A stretch of 64,000 bases of DNA. It comes from Diphasiastrum complanatum (lineage: Eukaryota; Streptophyta; Lycopodiopsida; Lycopodiales; Lycopodiaceae). The stretch covers positions 2,579,349-2,643,348 of the forward strand of contig CM055110.1 in NCBI GenBank assembly GCA_029204225.1. Direction: 5' to 3'. Below are positions 12,070 through 23,460 of the stretch, one piece after another (the stretch's first letter is position 1; every line of letters begins with the position of its first letter). Under the pieces are notes generated by a model. The model worked only from the letters and a program-made list of their open reading frames with translations. It was not told the origin of the DNA and searched no databases. The position numbers were made by a program, and so were the translations under genes.

Positions 12070-12407
12070 CAGTGTACAATACTTGAGGAAGATACTACTC
12101 TGACTACATGCACTAGAGTCAAAAATCTTTACATACTCTCTAATTCAGTTGCATTAGCTAGTATCTCTAATAAAAATGTAAACGACAGTGTTGTTCTGTG
12201 GCATAGTCGATTTGGACACGTGAATACAAGATCACTTTCTTATATGCTTTGAAATAATTTAGTTGATGGACTGAATTTTCTTTCTTCATTAGATAGGAAA
12301 TCTTTCTTTTGTGAATCATGCATCTATGGGAAGCACTCTAGAAACAAGTTTCCAAAATCACAATGCAACAAAACAAAGCATGTATTGGATCTTGTACATA
12401 GCGATCT

Positions 12408-13208
12408 TTGTGGTCCAATGCCAACTCTGTCCTTAGGAGAGGCAATCTAGTTTATCACTTTCATAGATGGTCTACAGTCATGTTCATTAAGCACAAATCT
12501 AAAACCTTTGAATGCTTCAAGAGATTCAAGGCCATGTCTAAGACACAAATGTCTGCAAAAGTGAAGGCACTCCAAACTAACGGTGATGGCGAATACATCT
12601 CTAACGAGATATCCGACTACATGGCTGAACATGGTATTAGAAGACAGTTCACCACTTCCTATTCACCTCAACAGAACGGGATTGCAAAAAGGAAGAATCG
12701 AACTCTTCTCAACTCAGCCAGATCCATGCTACATCAAGCACACCTACCTGCGAAGTTCTGGGCAGAAGCTACTGCCACAGCCTGTTACGTGCAGAGCAGA
12801 TCCAGCACCAAAGCCGTCAACAACAAAACTCCTTATGAAGTTTGGCATGGGCACAAGCCTAGTGTCAGCCATTTAAAAAAATTTGGTTGTATATGTTTTG
12901 TTCACATTCCTAAACAGCTTAGGAAGAAGATGGATCATAGAACAAATAAATGTATTTTCATTGGCTCTTCTGATGAACATATAGGTTATAAAGTTTATGA
13001 TCCATTCATCAATGTAGTATTTGCCTCTAGGGACGTAATATTTCAAGAACATACATACTATGATTTTAAACAACCATCAATAAACGATGCTATGTCATTT
13101 CATCCTATTTTATGTAGCATGGATTCTTCCAACGTTGATGTTCCTTCTACAGTTCTGCAGCTACAGCTACAAGAGTCGAGTAGCCGACGGTACCTGTCAT
13201 CAGACTAG
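12408..13208 (+). pseudogene. Copia B integrase frame
   Basis: A 266-codon stretch covering the second half of the integrase core and the connection region: GEYISNEISDYMAEHGI, then YSPQQNGIAKRKNRTLL, ATATACYVQSR, VWHGHKPSVSHLKKFGC and CIFIGSSDEHIGYKVYDP. The Glu of the DDE triad corresponds to the residue before RKNRT in family members (usually AERKNRT); here it reads AKRKNRT, so the Glu is changed to Lys. Together with the altered second Asp region this enzyme would be inactive. Confidence 0.8.
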
Positions 13209-13554
13209 ACCAAACTAGCTCGAACAGATCTGGAGAGATTCAAGAAGAAGCATCATCGCATCCTGGTCAACCAAACGTCCACGGATCCTCACGGACTCGG
13301 GCAGTTCTTGAGAGCTATATATTTCAATCATTCTGGACTTCATCTAAAGAACCAGAGAGCCAACCCAAGCAATTAACTCCAAGGATGTTGTGAAGTGGCA
13401 AGAATCCATGGAAAGCGAGTACAACTCACTTTTGACGAATCAGACCTAGACACTGGTCGATTTCCCCACTCACAAGAGAGTTATCGATAGCAACTGGATC
13501 TTCAAGGAGAAGATCAACTCTGATGGTTCCATTGCCAAATGGAAAGCCCGGCTG

Positions 13555-14792
13555 GTGGCTAAAAGATTCACTCAAGTCCAAGGAGTAGATTATCAAGAAA
13601 TTTTTAGTCCTGTCATCAAGATGCAATCAATCAGCACTCTGATTGCGTTAGCAGCCACGGAAGACCTCGAAATGCACCAAATGGATGTCAAGACAGCATT
13701 TCTCAATGGAAATGTCAAAGAGGAACTGTACAGCCTTCCAACCGGAAGGATTCAAAGTCAAAGGCCAAGAGCACAAAGTGTGCAAGCTGCACAAAGCAAT
13801 CTACGATCTGAAACAGGCCACAAGAGCATGGTTTGATAGAATCAACTCTTATCTCATTCCATTGGAATTTGCAAACAATTCAGCTGAATATAATGTTTAC
13901 TCAAAGCATATAGGCACCAATTCAGGTCACATAGCTCTTTACGTAGATGATGCATTTATTCTGTCTAACGACACTTCTCTAATGCACACTACTAAGAGTG
14001 ATCTGTCAAAGGAATTTGACATGACTGATTTAGGAGCTGTTAATTCTTTGCTAGGAATTCACATTACTTATAAATAGGCTTCAGAAATAGATCTATCTTA
14101 GCCAGCAGGCATATCTAAAAGGCATTTTAGAAAAAATTCATATGTTTGATTGCAGACCCATGGATCCAAGTATAGTATCAACTGCACCTGCCTGTGCTGA
14201 TTCTGATAGTGAAGTACTCAACATAGCAAAGTACCCTTATCATTCACTAGTAGGATCTTTAATGTATGCAATGTTGTGTACTAGACCAAATTTAGCATAG
14301 ACTGTTAGCACGTTAAGTCAATTCATGTCTAATCCTAGGATCTCTCATTGGAAAGCGTTAAAGAGAGTAATGAGATATATTCAGGGAAGTTTAGATCACA
14401 TCTTATGTTATGATGGAAATGCTATCAACCCACTCATTCTACGAGGCTATTCCGACTCAAATTGGGGAGGAACAGTCGCTACCATAAAATCTACCTCCGG
14501 GTTTTGTTTCTATCTGGCAGGGGGACCGATTTCATGGAACTCAATGAAGCAAAAATCAGTTGCGCTTTCTTTGATAGAGGCAGAGTACATCACAGCATGC
14601 CAAGCTTCAATAGAAGTTGTATGGATCAGGTTATTACTTCACGGCTTACATCACACTCAGTTCAATGCTACCACCATTCTGTGTGACAACTTGAGCTGTA
14701 TTTCATTGTCACTGAATTCCAGATTTCATGGCAAATCCAAGCACATAGAAATACATTATTATTTCATTCAAGAGAAAGTTTTCTCAGGGTAA
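13555..14792 (+). pseudogene. Copia B reverse transcriptase and RNase H
   Basis: RT pieces in two frames. The first (13555-13735) reads FTQVQGVDYQEIFSPV...MHQMDVKTAFLNG. The second (from about 13735) reads PEGFKVKGQEHKVCKLHKAIYDLKQATRAWFDRI. The active-site motif is ALYVDDAFIL. RNase H follows from 14325 with SDSNWGG, LSLIEAEYITA, CDNLSCISLSLN and SKHIEIHYYF. One frameshift near 13730, TAG after HITYK at 14075 and a TAG near 14297 interrupt it. The reaction would be LTR-element cDNA synthesis in cytoplasmic particles. Confidence 0.85.
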
Positions 14793-14923
14793 GTGATCAT
14801 TCAATATCGCTCCACAACATAAATGGCCGCGAACATCTTCACCAAAGCGCTTCCCAGGATCAAGCACCAAAAGTTCTTCAACGTGCTGAACCTGACGAAG
14901 ATCCCAAGGCACCAACCGTGACC

Positions 14924-14937
14924 TTAAGGGGGACTTT
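14924..14937 (+). promoter_or_regulatory. Polypurine tract of copia B
   Basis: The purine run AAGGGGGA lies immediately before the 3' LTR start. In copia elements this tract resists RNase H and primes plus-strand DNA. The position agrees with the LTR boundary inferred from LTR-LTR similarity. Confidence 0.75.
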
Positions 14938-16159
14938 TGGAAATTAAGCCCATAGGTGCCTCCTCGGAATCATAACTTAGACAGCCAATTTATTTGAAGG
15001 ACGTCTACAACAGACTTCCGGCTGATCTCCAGCAAAGGGTAGCCAATCCCATCATAATTTCAAGTTCAGATGTTAAGTTTAATAACTTGAAGTCATTGAC
15101 TTCTACAAACTTGCATTTTAAACAAGTCTGCAGATTTACATTGCTTTTTAAACAGTGTGTAGAAATACATTAAGTGTTGCATAGTTTGCATTTTTTGCAC
15201 TTTCCCGAAAAGTGCGAGAGAGTTAAACTGTTAAAAACATCTTCGTCTTTTTGGGGGCACCTTCAACTTTCTAAGGGCACCTTCGGCTTTTTTTGTGAAA
15301 TCCCAAAAAGAGAGAAAATGCCGAAGGTCGTCTACTTTGAACGAGGAACGTTCCCAGCCACTTCCCAAATTTGCGAAGTGAGAGAAAGCCACTTCTCCTA
15401 AAATGCAAAGTGAGAGAACACAGACGCCCTCGTCCATGTCAACATTCCCTACAGGTTGACAGTATACATTATGTACAGTTGTCACAAAAGCCATATACTT
15501 CCAAGTACAATAGCTTACCTAATTAGGTGACAATCATTTATTGTAGTTTATACATGGATGCAATCTATAAATAGATCATTCCATCATAGATTACATGAGA
15601 CACTCCATCCATAAGACGTATTATTTGAGCCTCCCAGTTATGCCATCATCTATTTTTGTAACTGCCATTGTTGTGCTTCAGTGTAATATAGCAGCAATAC
15701 GCTTTTATCTATGTATAACGTAGATGAATGCTTATTGTAATTTGAATGCACTCTATCGTTGTTTGATCACGCTTGTTTACTCACTCTGATTAGAACATGG
15801 ATGTCTACGACTCCTCAGCTTCTGATCAGACGATGGTTGTCTTCAATGCATGAGGAACTCACAATATCATTCTGCTCTTTCATCTATTTCAGAACCAAAC
15901 TTCTCATTGAATCCTTTTTCAGTAATACCACACACACCATTTCTAATCTCTTCGGAGGACTGTACTCTTGTTCTTGTGAGTATGACTTAATTTTTAAGAT
16001 CTTGTTGGGCAAATAGAACACTTAAGCTGTGATTATACTTAGCATAAGCTCTCTATCAGATTTTTTTTGCATCTAGCAGCTGATTGTAACGGGAGAGCTG
16101 TTCCACAATATTCCAGCTCCCTTCTCCATTCGCGTTCTTCTATTTCTCTTGCCCCATCA
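14938..16159 (+). repeat. 3' LTR of copia element B
   Basis: Starts TGGAAATTAAGCCC right after the polypurine tract and ends ...CCCCATCA before GAT-TGGTATCAGAGC, giving TG...CA ends. About 1220 bases long. It matches the 5' LTR with many substitutions, so insertion is old. A segment of it (about 15383-15548) recurs inverted at 58618-58786. Confidence 0.85.
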
Positions 16160-16162
16160 GAT

Positions 16163-16174
16163 TGGTATCAGAGC
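16163..16174 (+). promoter_or_regulatory. Second primer-binding site, downstream of the 3' LTR
   Basis: A perfect TGGTATCAGAGC follows the 3' LTR and continues as ATAGCTCAAAT, matching the leader after the 5' LTR. A 3' LTR should be followed by host DNA. A PBS here implies a former second internal region, i.e. a tandem LTR-int-LTR-int array produced by LTR recombination, now cut by the gypsy junction near 16190. Confidence 0.75.
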
Positions 16175-16189
16175 ATAGCTCAAATTCTG

Positions 16190-18650
16190 AACTTGGTGTT
16201 GATAAGCACTATCGTCACACAAGTCAGTGGCATATGCTAAAGTGACGCATAGAGAAGGAATTAAAAACTCTACTGGCATAACAGCCTCTTGGCCATATAC
16301 CAGCTCAAATGGTGTTTTCCAACCCGTGGCTCGCTTTGGCGTTGTTCGATATGCCCAAAGAGCATAAAATAATTTCGTTTCCTAGTCCGATCGACCTGTT
16401 TCTACTATCTTGGTCAAAACTTTACAAATCATTTTATTTGTAGATTCAGCTAGTCTATTACATCTGGGATAGTACGGGGTGCTCTTTTGGTGTATAACGA
16501 AGTAATGAGTCAGTAGATTACTTCATTAAGGAAGTGAGAACCTTAATCATTAACAAGGTCTATTGGATAGCCAAATCTAGTAATAATGTTTTCATAGAGG
16601 AAGCGTGCTACAGATTTTACATCTGCTTTGCGCGTTGCTCTTGCCTCTATCCATTTGGTTGCATAATCAGTGGCAATCAAGATTCATCGTGATTGGGTGC
16701 CATGTGCTGCTGGACTAATAGGTCCAACAAAATCGATACCCCATTTGTGAAATGCTTCGCTTTCAAGTATTGGAGTAAGGAGATTGTGGTCGGCTTTCTT
16801 GGTATTCTTTGTGCGTCGACAAACGTCGCAAACTTTTACATAAGCATAAGTGTCTTGGAAAAGGGTTGGCCACCAAAATCCTGCCAAAAGAATTGCCCGA
16901 GCAGTAGCATCGGAGGAGAAATGTCCACCCCCAATACCCTCATGTGTCAAGGCAATAATTTGTCAGACTTCATACTCATGTGCACAACATCATGTAATAC
17001 CATCAACACCTAGCTTATATAATTGTCTCACAATAAGATGATATGGTAAAGATTTCATAATAAGCTTTATTTTTTGCGATTTCGTCAGCTGAACCCCGGT
17101 GGCTAGATATCTAGCGATATCATCTGCCCATAATGGAATCGCATCTATATAAAATAGACACGCATCTGGTAACTCATCATTTATTGGCTCATCATATGCT
17201 TCAGCATTAGGTAATCATGAAAGACGATCAGCCAAAAAATATTGTGACCCCTTCTGAATAACAACTTGAAAGTTGAATTCTAAAAGAATCAATAGCCATC
17301 ATGCAATTCGTCCGGTTTTGCAAGGTTTATTCAATAGGTAAAGAAGAGCATGATGGTCGGTATAGAAAACAAAAAGCTAGCCTAGCAAATAATGTCGAAA
17401 TTGTTGGACAACATAGACCATTGCTAGTGCTTCTCGATCTGGTGTGGAATAGTTAACCTCAGCTGGAACAAGTTGACGGCTTAGGAAATGGATTGGGAAA
17501 TCCTTTTTGAATGCTTCAGGTTGCATTAAAATAGCACTAATAGCATACTTACTAGTGTTTGTATGCACATGGAACTCCTTATTATAATCGGGCACGAGAA
17601 GAATGGGTGTGGTGACTAAAGCTTGTTTGAGGTCTTTGAAGGCTTTAATCCTGTCTTATGTCCACCTTGGATCAGTAGCTATTTGATATACTAATCGTGC
17701 TTTATCAACGTAGTGTATTATAAAAATTCAATAATAACCTATGTGGCCCAGAAAGATGTAAATTTCTTTCAATGCTCTTGGTAGGGGCATTTCTAGAATC
17801 ACTTTGATCTTTTTGGGATCAGTGGCTATACCATTTCGAGAAATGATATGGCCCAGCACCACACCATGAGTAACCCAGATTTGGCACTTTTCGGATTCAA
17901 TGAAATTTCGAACCATCGACAGCGAATGACTTGTCCAAGGGCATCGATATGTTTATCCTCAGACGAATGTACATCGTCGAGATAAATCTCTAGATCATTG
18001 TGTAAAAAATATTTGAAAGCTCGTTGCATCACCCTTTGGAATGTGGATGGGGCATTGCACAGACCTAATGGCATAACTTGATATGTGAATGTGCTAAACT
18101 CTATAACAAAGGCCATTTTGAAGTGGGTTGGATTCAGATGGGCTCCTACGTGTACGATATGGTCTATGTCTTCATCATCATCCTTCAGATTAAGAGGTAT
18201 TGTCTTTGCAGGTCCCTCAAAAGAAGTTGATGGTGGTTGAGGCTCCCGTTTTGGCTTTACCATACTGATGATGACATCATCAGTGGTGTAATCCTTAAAG
18301 GGCTAGGGAACATCATAAAGTGGATCATCAACTATCTCGGGTGGGATCTTAGGAATGTCCTCTATGGATGTGCTTGTAGATGATGAAGCCTGACTAGGAT
18401 TTTTTTGATTTTGTATCAAAGGCTTGATCGGCTGTTTCAGCTTTTCACGCATTTGGAATTGCTTATCAGTCAATCGTACGTCAACCTTTGATCTTCATCA
18501 ATGGTGTTCAAAACTTCATCATTGTGTACGTCCCATTGATAGACTTTTAGTTTGGGTTGGTATGCACGAGTGTTGACTGGTTGTGGATGTTGCACACAAG
18601 CCAATGGTGATGGAAGTTTAATCTCTTTCGGTATACGACGGCAATGTTAG
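16190..18650 (-). mobile_element. Ty3/gypsy pol fragment, left-arm copy
   Basis: Reads right to left. A linker (KPLIQNQKNPSQASSS, then MVKPKREPQPPSTS at 18263) is followed by RT (FKMAFVIEFSTFTYQVMPLG, NAPSTFQRVMQRAF, active site YLDDVH near 17970), thumb (GHIISRNGIATDPKKIKVI), RNase H (DYNKEFHVHTNTSKYAISAIL...REALAMVYVVQQFRHYLL; 17377-17595), then integrase HHCC (HEGIGGGHFSSDATARAIL...CDVCRRTK) and core (WGIDFVGPIS; 16684-16950 and below). A 444-bp stretch present in the right-arm copy (55363-55806) is missing near 18125, removing the RT fingers without shifting the frame. Many stops; no LTRs recognised. Confidence 0.88.
16684..16950 (-). pseudogene. Gypsy integrase HHCC and core start
   Basis: An 88-codon frame with the zinc-binding H-H-C-C module (THEGIGGGHFS...FQDTYAYVKVCDVCRRTK) and the first catalytic Asp in WGIDFVGPIS. 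Below 16684 the frame continues after a stop as ILIATDYATKWIEARATR... and VND-GSHFLN, which contains the second Asp, before dissolving into stops near 16500. Confidence 0.82.
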
Positions 18651-18959
18651 CAATCGATTCAACTGTTTTGTTCAATTTTTTTTTCTTCTCTCGAACTTCT
18701 TTAAGTACTTGCTCCAATTTTATCTGTTATGATACATTTCCAATGTTGTACTATGATAAATTTGTCTTTTTTTGTTATCTAAGAATCATAGATGATTATT
18801 TGGTATCTTTATATGTTTGCAGGCCTTTATATAAAGACTACTTCCTATTTTTGATACTTCAAATAATAAATTTATCATCTCATTTTGTAGCTTTTCAATT
18901 CAAAGACGCATATTGCAATCTTCATTTTTAGCATTTAGATTTTAATACGTATCCTAATT

Positions 18960-20433
18960 GCCATCTTTGTTGTTGCTTAGACTATATTCATGACATCATC
19001 AATGAACCAAAAAAGCTCGTTTGCTAGACAAAGAACATTCAAAAAACAAAGGGACAATTTTATACTCTTCAACAGGACGAGACTAGGAATTTCAGAGATG
19101 AATAATCAATGGTCGGAAATCAGTATGAATCTAGTGAAAGGTATGAAATGTTGTTCCACTTGTGGCAACTCAACTTTTTCCATGCACCGCATTTCCAAAA
19201 AAAGCATATTAGAGATTGATAATATACCTCCGTATGCGAGCCAATACATTTTTATGGAAATATACATATGGAAATGAATCCAAAAAAGCATGGTATGTCT
19301 GTAATTCTTCTGTCAAAAATAACATAGAATACGCTACATTGTATTTCAATCACCTGAATATATACGAAGCATATTGGGATTAGAGCCTTTTGTAGTGCAA
19401 AATCTAGCTTTTGTTGATGTTTCAATTGAAACAAAAAAGACGTTATAAATCTTTTTCAAAAGGCTGGATCGCAAGAAAATCATTACTTGATAATGCAATT
19501 GCATGTGATTTAAATGTAAAACTAAGAAACAATAACAAAATTTGTTCAAAACATATAGGCCTTGTAAATAATAGTCAACATCATGATGAACCAACTTTAA
19601 CATTGGAAACGAGCCTATTTCCTTTTATATTTCCATTTACTCATGGATTTTATGATGGAAATATAATCTTCCTTGATTATGCTAGCCTACGAGCAAGTTC
19701 TTTCTTTTCAATTTTTACACTATATACGCCCTACATGATAGTCTTATACCAAATTAGGCTAGCAATTTTAATATCAAATAGCGTTCCATCAATAGTACTA
19801 CAAAAAGATATAATCAGCTATCTCTCAAAGAATAAGAAAGCATCCGAACAACAAATATTCAGTCATGTTTTGAAATATACTCTACCAACTAAAATTCCAA
19901 ACACACCATCTTGGCATAGACGCAATTTAAAAGATCTCTTAACAATGGCTGAACACTGGGGACTTTCCCAATTTTTTTAACATTGCGGACGAAAATTCAA
20001 AGACAAGATGGTTTGAAATCACTGGAATTAAGAAGATTGCACAACAAATAAACATGGATTTTGATTGAAGAAATTGTCCGATTGAGTGCACGATGCTATT
20101 TGTGGCCCAATTGGAAAGATTCATGAAAGACTATTTGCTTTCAAAGCACTTCTTGTTAGGAAGAATCAAACACCATGTCATTTGATATGAGATCCAAAAC
20201 AGGGGATCACTTCATGCGCATATCATGTTTTGGATCGAAGAAGATGTGGAAACGATTTCAAATGAAATCGTTGCATGCGTTCTAATAAAATGGAATGACC
20301 AATTGCACAAATTTGATGAGGAATCTAATAAACTTACAAAGGATTTCTAACACAAATTGGTCATATTACATTCTAGAATATGCTATGAAGTCTGAACCAT
20401 CTGGACATTTGAATCTCGAAATAGAAGATATCT
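18960..20433 (+). pseudogene. Helitron-like Rep (N-terminal and HUH part)
   Basis: Segments of a Helitron-like N-terminal/Rep protein. A Cys-containing N-terminal block (KCCSTCGNSTF) is at 18990-19277. The Helitron_like_N-like stretch (LETSLFPFIFPFTHGFYDG, DYASLRASSFFS) is at 19411-19980. After a stop, AQLERFMKDYLLSKHFLLGRI leads to NRGSLHAHIMFWIEE. The HAH at 20213-20221 is the HUH metal-binding pair of rolling-circle Rep nucleases, in the same context as QKRGLPHAHI in known Helitrons. The Rep catalytic tyrosines are not recognisable. Stops and frameshifts near 19280, 19980, 20066 and 20187 break it. Inverted copy at 53318-54520. The element ends (5'-TC, 3'-CTRR hairpin) were not found. Confidence 0.8.
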
Positions 20434-21873
20434 TTGCCAAAAGATACAAAAGATAATTTGGGCTTGGAATCTGAATTTGAAAACATGCAGAATTCATCGC
20501 TTACCGACGAACAAGAAAAGGTATATAAAATTATTACAAGCTCAAAATCGGGATTGTTTATTCTATTAGGCACTTCAGGAAGTGGAAAAACATTTCTGAT
20601 ACGATATCTCACTTACAAATGTATCGAGAAAGGAGAACCAATTTTGTTAGCCGCAACAACATGTGCAGCTGCATCTCGAATAGCAAAACAAGCATTTACA
20701 GTGCACAACTTGTTTGCAATTCGAAGAAATCAACTTTACATAAAAAATCTAATACCAACCGATTTTCGACATAGACTAATATCTGAGGCAAGATTTATTG
20801 TGATAGATGAAATGTCGATGCTAATTGCTCAAATTTTAACATATGTAATTCATCAAATAAATCAAATAAAAAAGAATCCATCTAGCACTGTATTTGATAA
20901 TTATATCTTACTTTTAGTGGGTGATCATGCACAGCTTCCAACCATTTGTAAACACAAATCAGAATCACTTTGATTAATATGTCATCTTTCAAACTCTCCA
21001 TTCTGGAAAATTGCAACACACTTGCAACTATCCTACTCAATTAGGCATGCTGAAGATCCCAAATACCTTCATTTCCTGAACAAAATTAGATTCCAAAAGC
21101 CCACGCAACTGGAAATAGACAAAACATTAGTTGTGTACTTCCTAGGTCCGACATACCTGATGTAGCAAACCATAATACGACCATCATATGTACTCATAGA
21201 GAAGATGTGCTCTATTTCAACAATCTCATCTTAGAAAAACTATTTTCTACCTCTGATATACTACAAATTTTTGTTAAAACAAATGCTACATTAGAAAGTG
21301 ACCTAACGACATGGATCAATGATCCATTATTCCATCAAATCCCAAAGCTAGCTATAGGAGCAAAGGTGATGGTACTTGCAACTTGGATATTTCAAATGGT
21401 ATAGTCAATGGCACCATAGCTCACATAATTGTCTTCAAATATTCCAAGATTCATGAAATTGACAACAATCATCATTCAAACTGAAACCCAAAAAGAAAAA
21501 ATTCGATATAACAAGATCTGCATTTGCAAAAATTCGATTCGATACAAAAATATTTTACAAATTTACATTTCCAATAATGTTAGCATATGCTATCACTGCA
21601 CACAGGCACAAGGTGTCACCATTCAAGAAAAAAGCCATCCTAGATATAAGATCAAATTTTGCACCTGGCTTGGTTTATGTCATGTTATCTCGAGTAACAA
21701 AATGTGAAAACTTGTTGTTAACAACTAAATTGACACCAGAACATTTCCAACCGATATTGATTTCCGTTTGGAACATAAATATCCGAAATATTGTCATATC
21801 CTCAGAGATGTACTATAATCATTTTTATCCACTTAATTTGACTTTATGTATGATTTTACATTTTTTTTTTTAA
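20434..21873 (+). pseudogene. PIF1-family helicase of the Helitron-like element
   Basis: Superfamily 1B DNA helicase in pieces. The frame 20434-20971 has Walker A GTSGSGKT (20570-20593), TTCAAASRIA, Walker B VIDEMSM (about 20800-20820) and motif III VGDHAQLP (about 20917-20940), then a TGA. After a region with stops come CTHREDVLYFNNLILEKLF (about 21185-21245) and LAIGAKVMVLAT (about 21350-21385). The C-terminal core is LAYAITAHRHKVSPFKKKAIL...PGLVYVMLSRVTKCENLLL (21577-21740). Family members have A(Y/F)A(I/M)TxHKxQG here; HRHKVS replaces HKAQG. A helicase fused to an HUH Rep is the diagnostic layout of Helitrons. Inactive as it stands. Confidence 0.88.
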
Positions 21874-21896
21874 ATATGTCCTTGTAATATTTGCAG

Positions 21897-23031
21897 ATTT
21901 CAGAAAAAGAAATGGCATCCGAAATTGAATATGATCCAAAAGAGGTAACTATACAAATTTCATTTCCACTTTAGACTCGTAGATGTCTTTTCTCGCAATA
22001 ACTACATTATCAAATTCATTGTTTTAGTTATTCCGAAAATTGAAAGCCGAGGTGTCCTCTTCGAAGACTTCTCCTGAAATACCATCATCCACGAAAAAAA
22101 TATACACAACAACAAAACAGATGTTCTTATTGACCTCCTGTGGTGTCGATCCAAACACCTACAAGGAAGGCTTCCAAACAAATTTAACTCTAAGCAGGTT
22201 CATTGAACAAAAGAAGCACGAAAGAGATCGATACATCAATGAATATCATGGAGATCCAATTGAAGGTATATTCTATTCTTATTCTTTTGTAATTTTATAA
22301 CATTTTGTTTTCTAACTGTCCATTTTTAATCATCTAGTACAGAGATTATGAATGTTAAATAGATCTTTTGAAATGTCATTCTTATTTCAGGGTTTTTAAA
22401 ACATCTATATAACATATTCTCCAAAAACATCCCTGCAACAATCACAACGAATCGACCAGCAATAAAACATTTCGATGCTATGCTAAATACGGCTACAAGA
22501 TTCCAATTGATGATTGGAAAGACATGAGTCGTGCCGATCTAAACGCAATCACAATGGATTTGGGGAAAGAATTGGGCCACTTGTCAGATGATGGTACGAA
22601 GCTAACATATGGCCCAATTCAAATTGACACGGTTTTGGAGATTCTCGAAAGTGAAGTTTCTGCAATGATCACTGACCCAGTAAGTGTGTATTGCCATCTA
22701 CATTTTCATATGTGTGATTATAAGTAACCATTTTAACTCATTACATATTAATACAAAATTTCTTGCAGGAAGAAACTTCTCGATCGACATTGCCATCTAC
22801 ATGCAGTACGCAGGTCAATATACAATGATCTTCTTCTTCATTTATAAGCTTTCCATTAAACTAATACGATTTCCGGTTGCAGGAAACAACATCAGCAAAA
22901 AAACGTCCAAGATCAAATATTCAATCTACAAAATAGAATGCAAAAAAACCCATGGTGTCTACATCGGCCAAACATACAATCTACAACGCCGATTGCAACA
23001 GCATGCAAGGCTACCACCCAAAATCCCGTGA
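21897..23031 (+). pseudogene. Spliced reading frame ending in a partial GIY-YIG nuclease domain
   Basis: Downstream of the helicase, coding-like blocks are bounded by AG/GT splice signals: 21897-21944 (MASEIEYDPKE from 21912), 22028-22265, 22391-22679, 22769-22813 and 22883-23031, with consistent phases. Blocks 2-3 (TKQMFLLTSCGVDPNTYKEG, YGYKIPIDDWKDMSRADL) match no family I know. The last block reads YSIYKIECKKTHGVYIGQT followed by YNLQRRLQQHARLPP, the GIY-YIG signature: IYKI, then VYIG, then an Arg-containing RRLQQH helix. It stops after about 45 residues, so the second half with the catalytic Glu is missing. Two frameshifts are needed: one near 22473 and one in the A7 run near 22895-22901. 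The gene model and its link to the Helitron are inference. Confidence 0.55.
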
Positions 23032-23039
23032 TACATTTC

Positions 23040-23436
23040 TTTTTTAATCTCGCATGCCTTTGGTATGTACCTGCCAATTAAGCTTTTGGCTTGTTGATTT
23101 CAGATTTTTCTTTGTTTTTATGCTATATGTTACAACAACTTGGTTTCTTGCAAATTGTAATTCTAACAATTTTAGATACAATTTTTTTAAACTTTCAACG
23201 TTCTTGATTTTTGTTGCGACTCTTACAATGAGTCAATAGCCTCGTTTTTTGCAACTTAATGCAAGCCTAGAAAATGAACTATTTGTGTATGCAAATGACT
23301 AAGGGTGCTTATACGAATCTAAAAATAGTATAATAACATGATTTCACATGTGTAACAAAAATCATGTCAAGTTTATTTACAAATTTTAGGTCTAAAATGC
23401 TAAAGATAGCTAAGTGTAAATCGACAATTTTTTACA
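23040..23436 (-). repeat. Probable LTR remnant of a minus-strand copia element
   Basis: At 23430-23455 the minus strand reads AGTTGAAGAGGGAGTGTAAA, almost the same as the polypurine tract and LTR start of element C (44324-44341, AGTTGAAGAGGGAGTGTGAAA). An LTR would therefore extend to lower coordinates from about 23436. Its far end was not located; the region is AT-rich and has no credible ORF. Confidence 0.45.
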
Positions 23437-23460
23437 CTCCCTCTTCAACTATACTTTCAG

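Larger units (their letters stand above)
10869..14923 (+). mobile_element. Ty1/copia retrotransposon B, internal region
   Basis: Complete domain order between two LTRs, with point decay. Gag (KFNGSNFYI*KLKLW...; 10920-11600) has stops at about 10949, 11047 and 11168. Protease SWYLDSGATQHMTS is near 11770-11810. GAG-pre-integrase LWHSRFGHVNTRS is near 12200. Integrase core follows: HSDLCGPMPT near 12398 and NGDGEYISNE near 12580. RT begins near 13390 (VKWQESMESEYNSLL) with YVDD at 13940-13951. RNase H (SDSNWGGTVATIKSTSG, EAEYITACQAS, SKHIEIHYYFIQEK) lies at 14325-14792. Frameshifts are near 12440 and 13730. In the integrase the usual LRTDNGGEY reads TNGDGEY, so the second catalytic Asp position is disturbed. 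An inverted partial copy lies at 57004-58617. Confidence 0.92.

Noticed and set aside
22883-23031. Penelope-like element (RT plus GIY-YIG)
   Set aside because: No reverse transcriptase lies upstream; the neighbour is a Rep/PIF1 Helitron, and the Cys/His linker typical of Penelope GIY-YIG domains was not seen.
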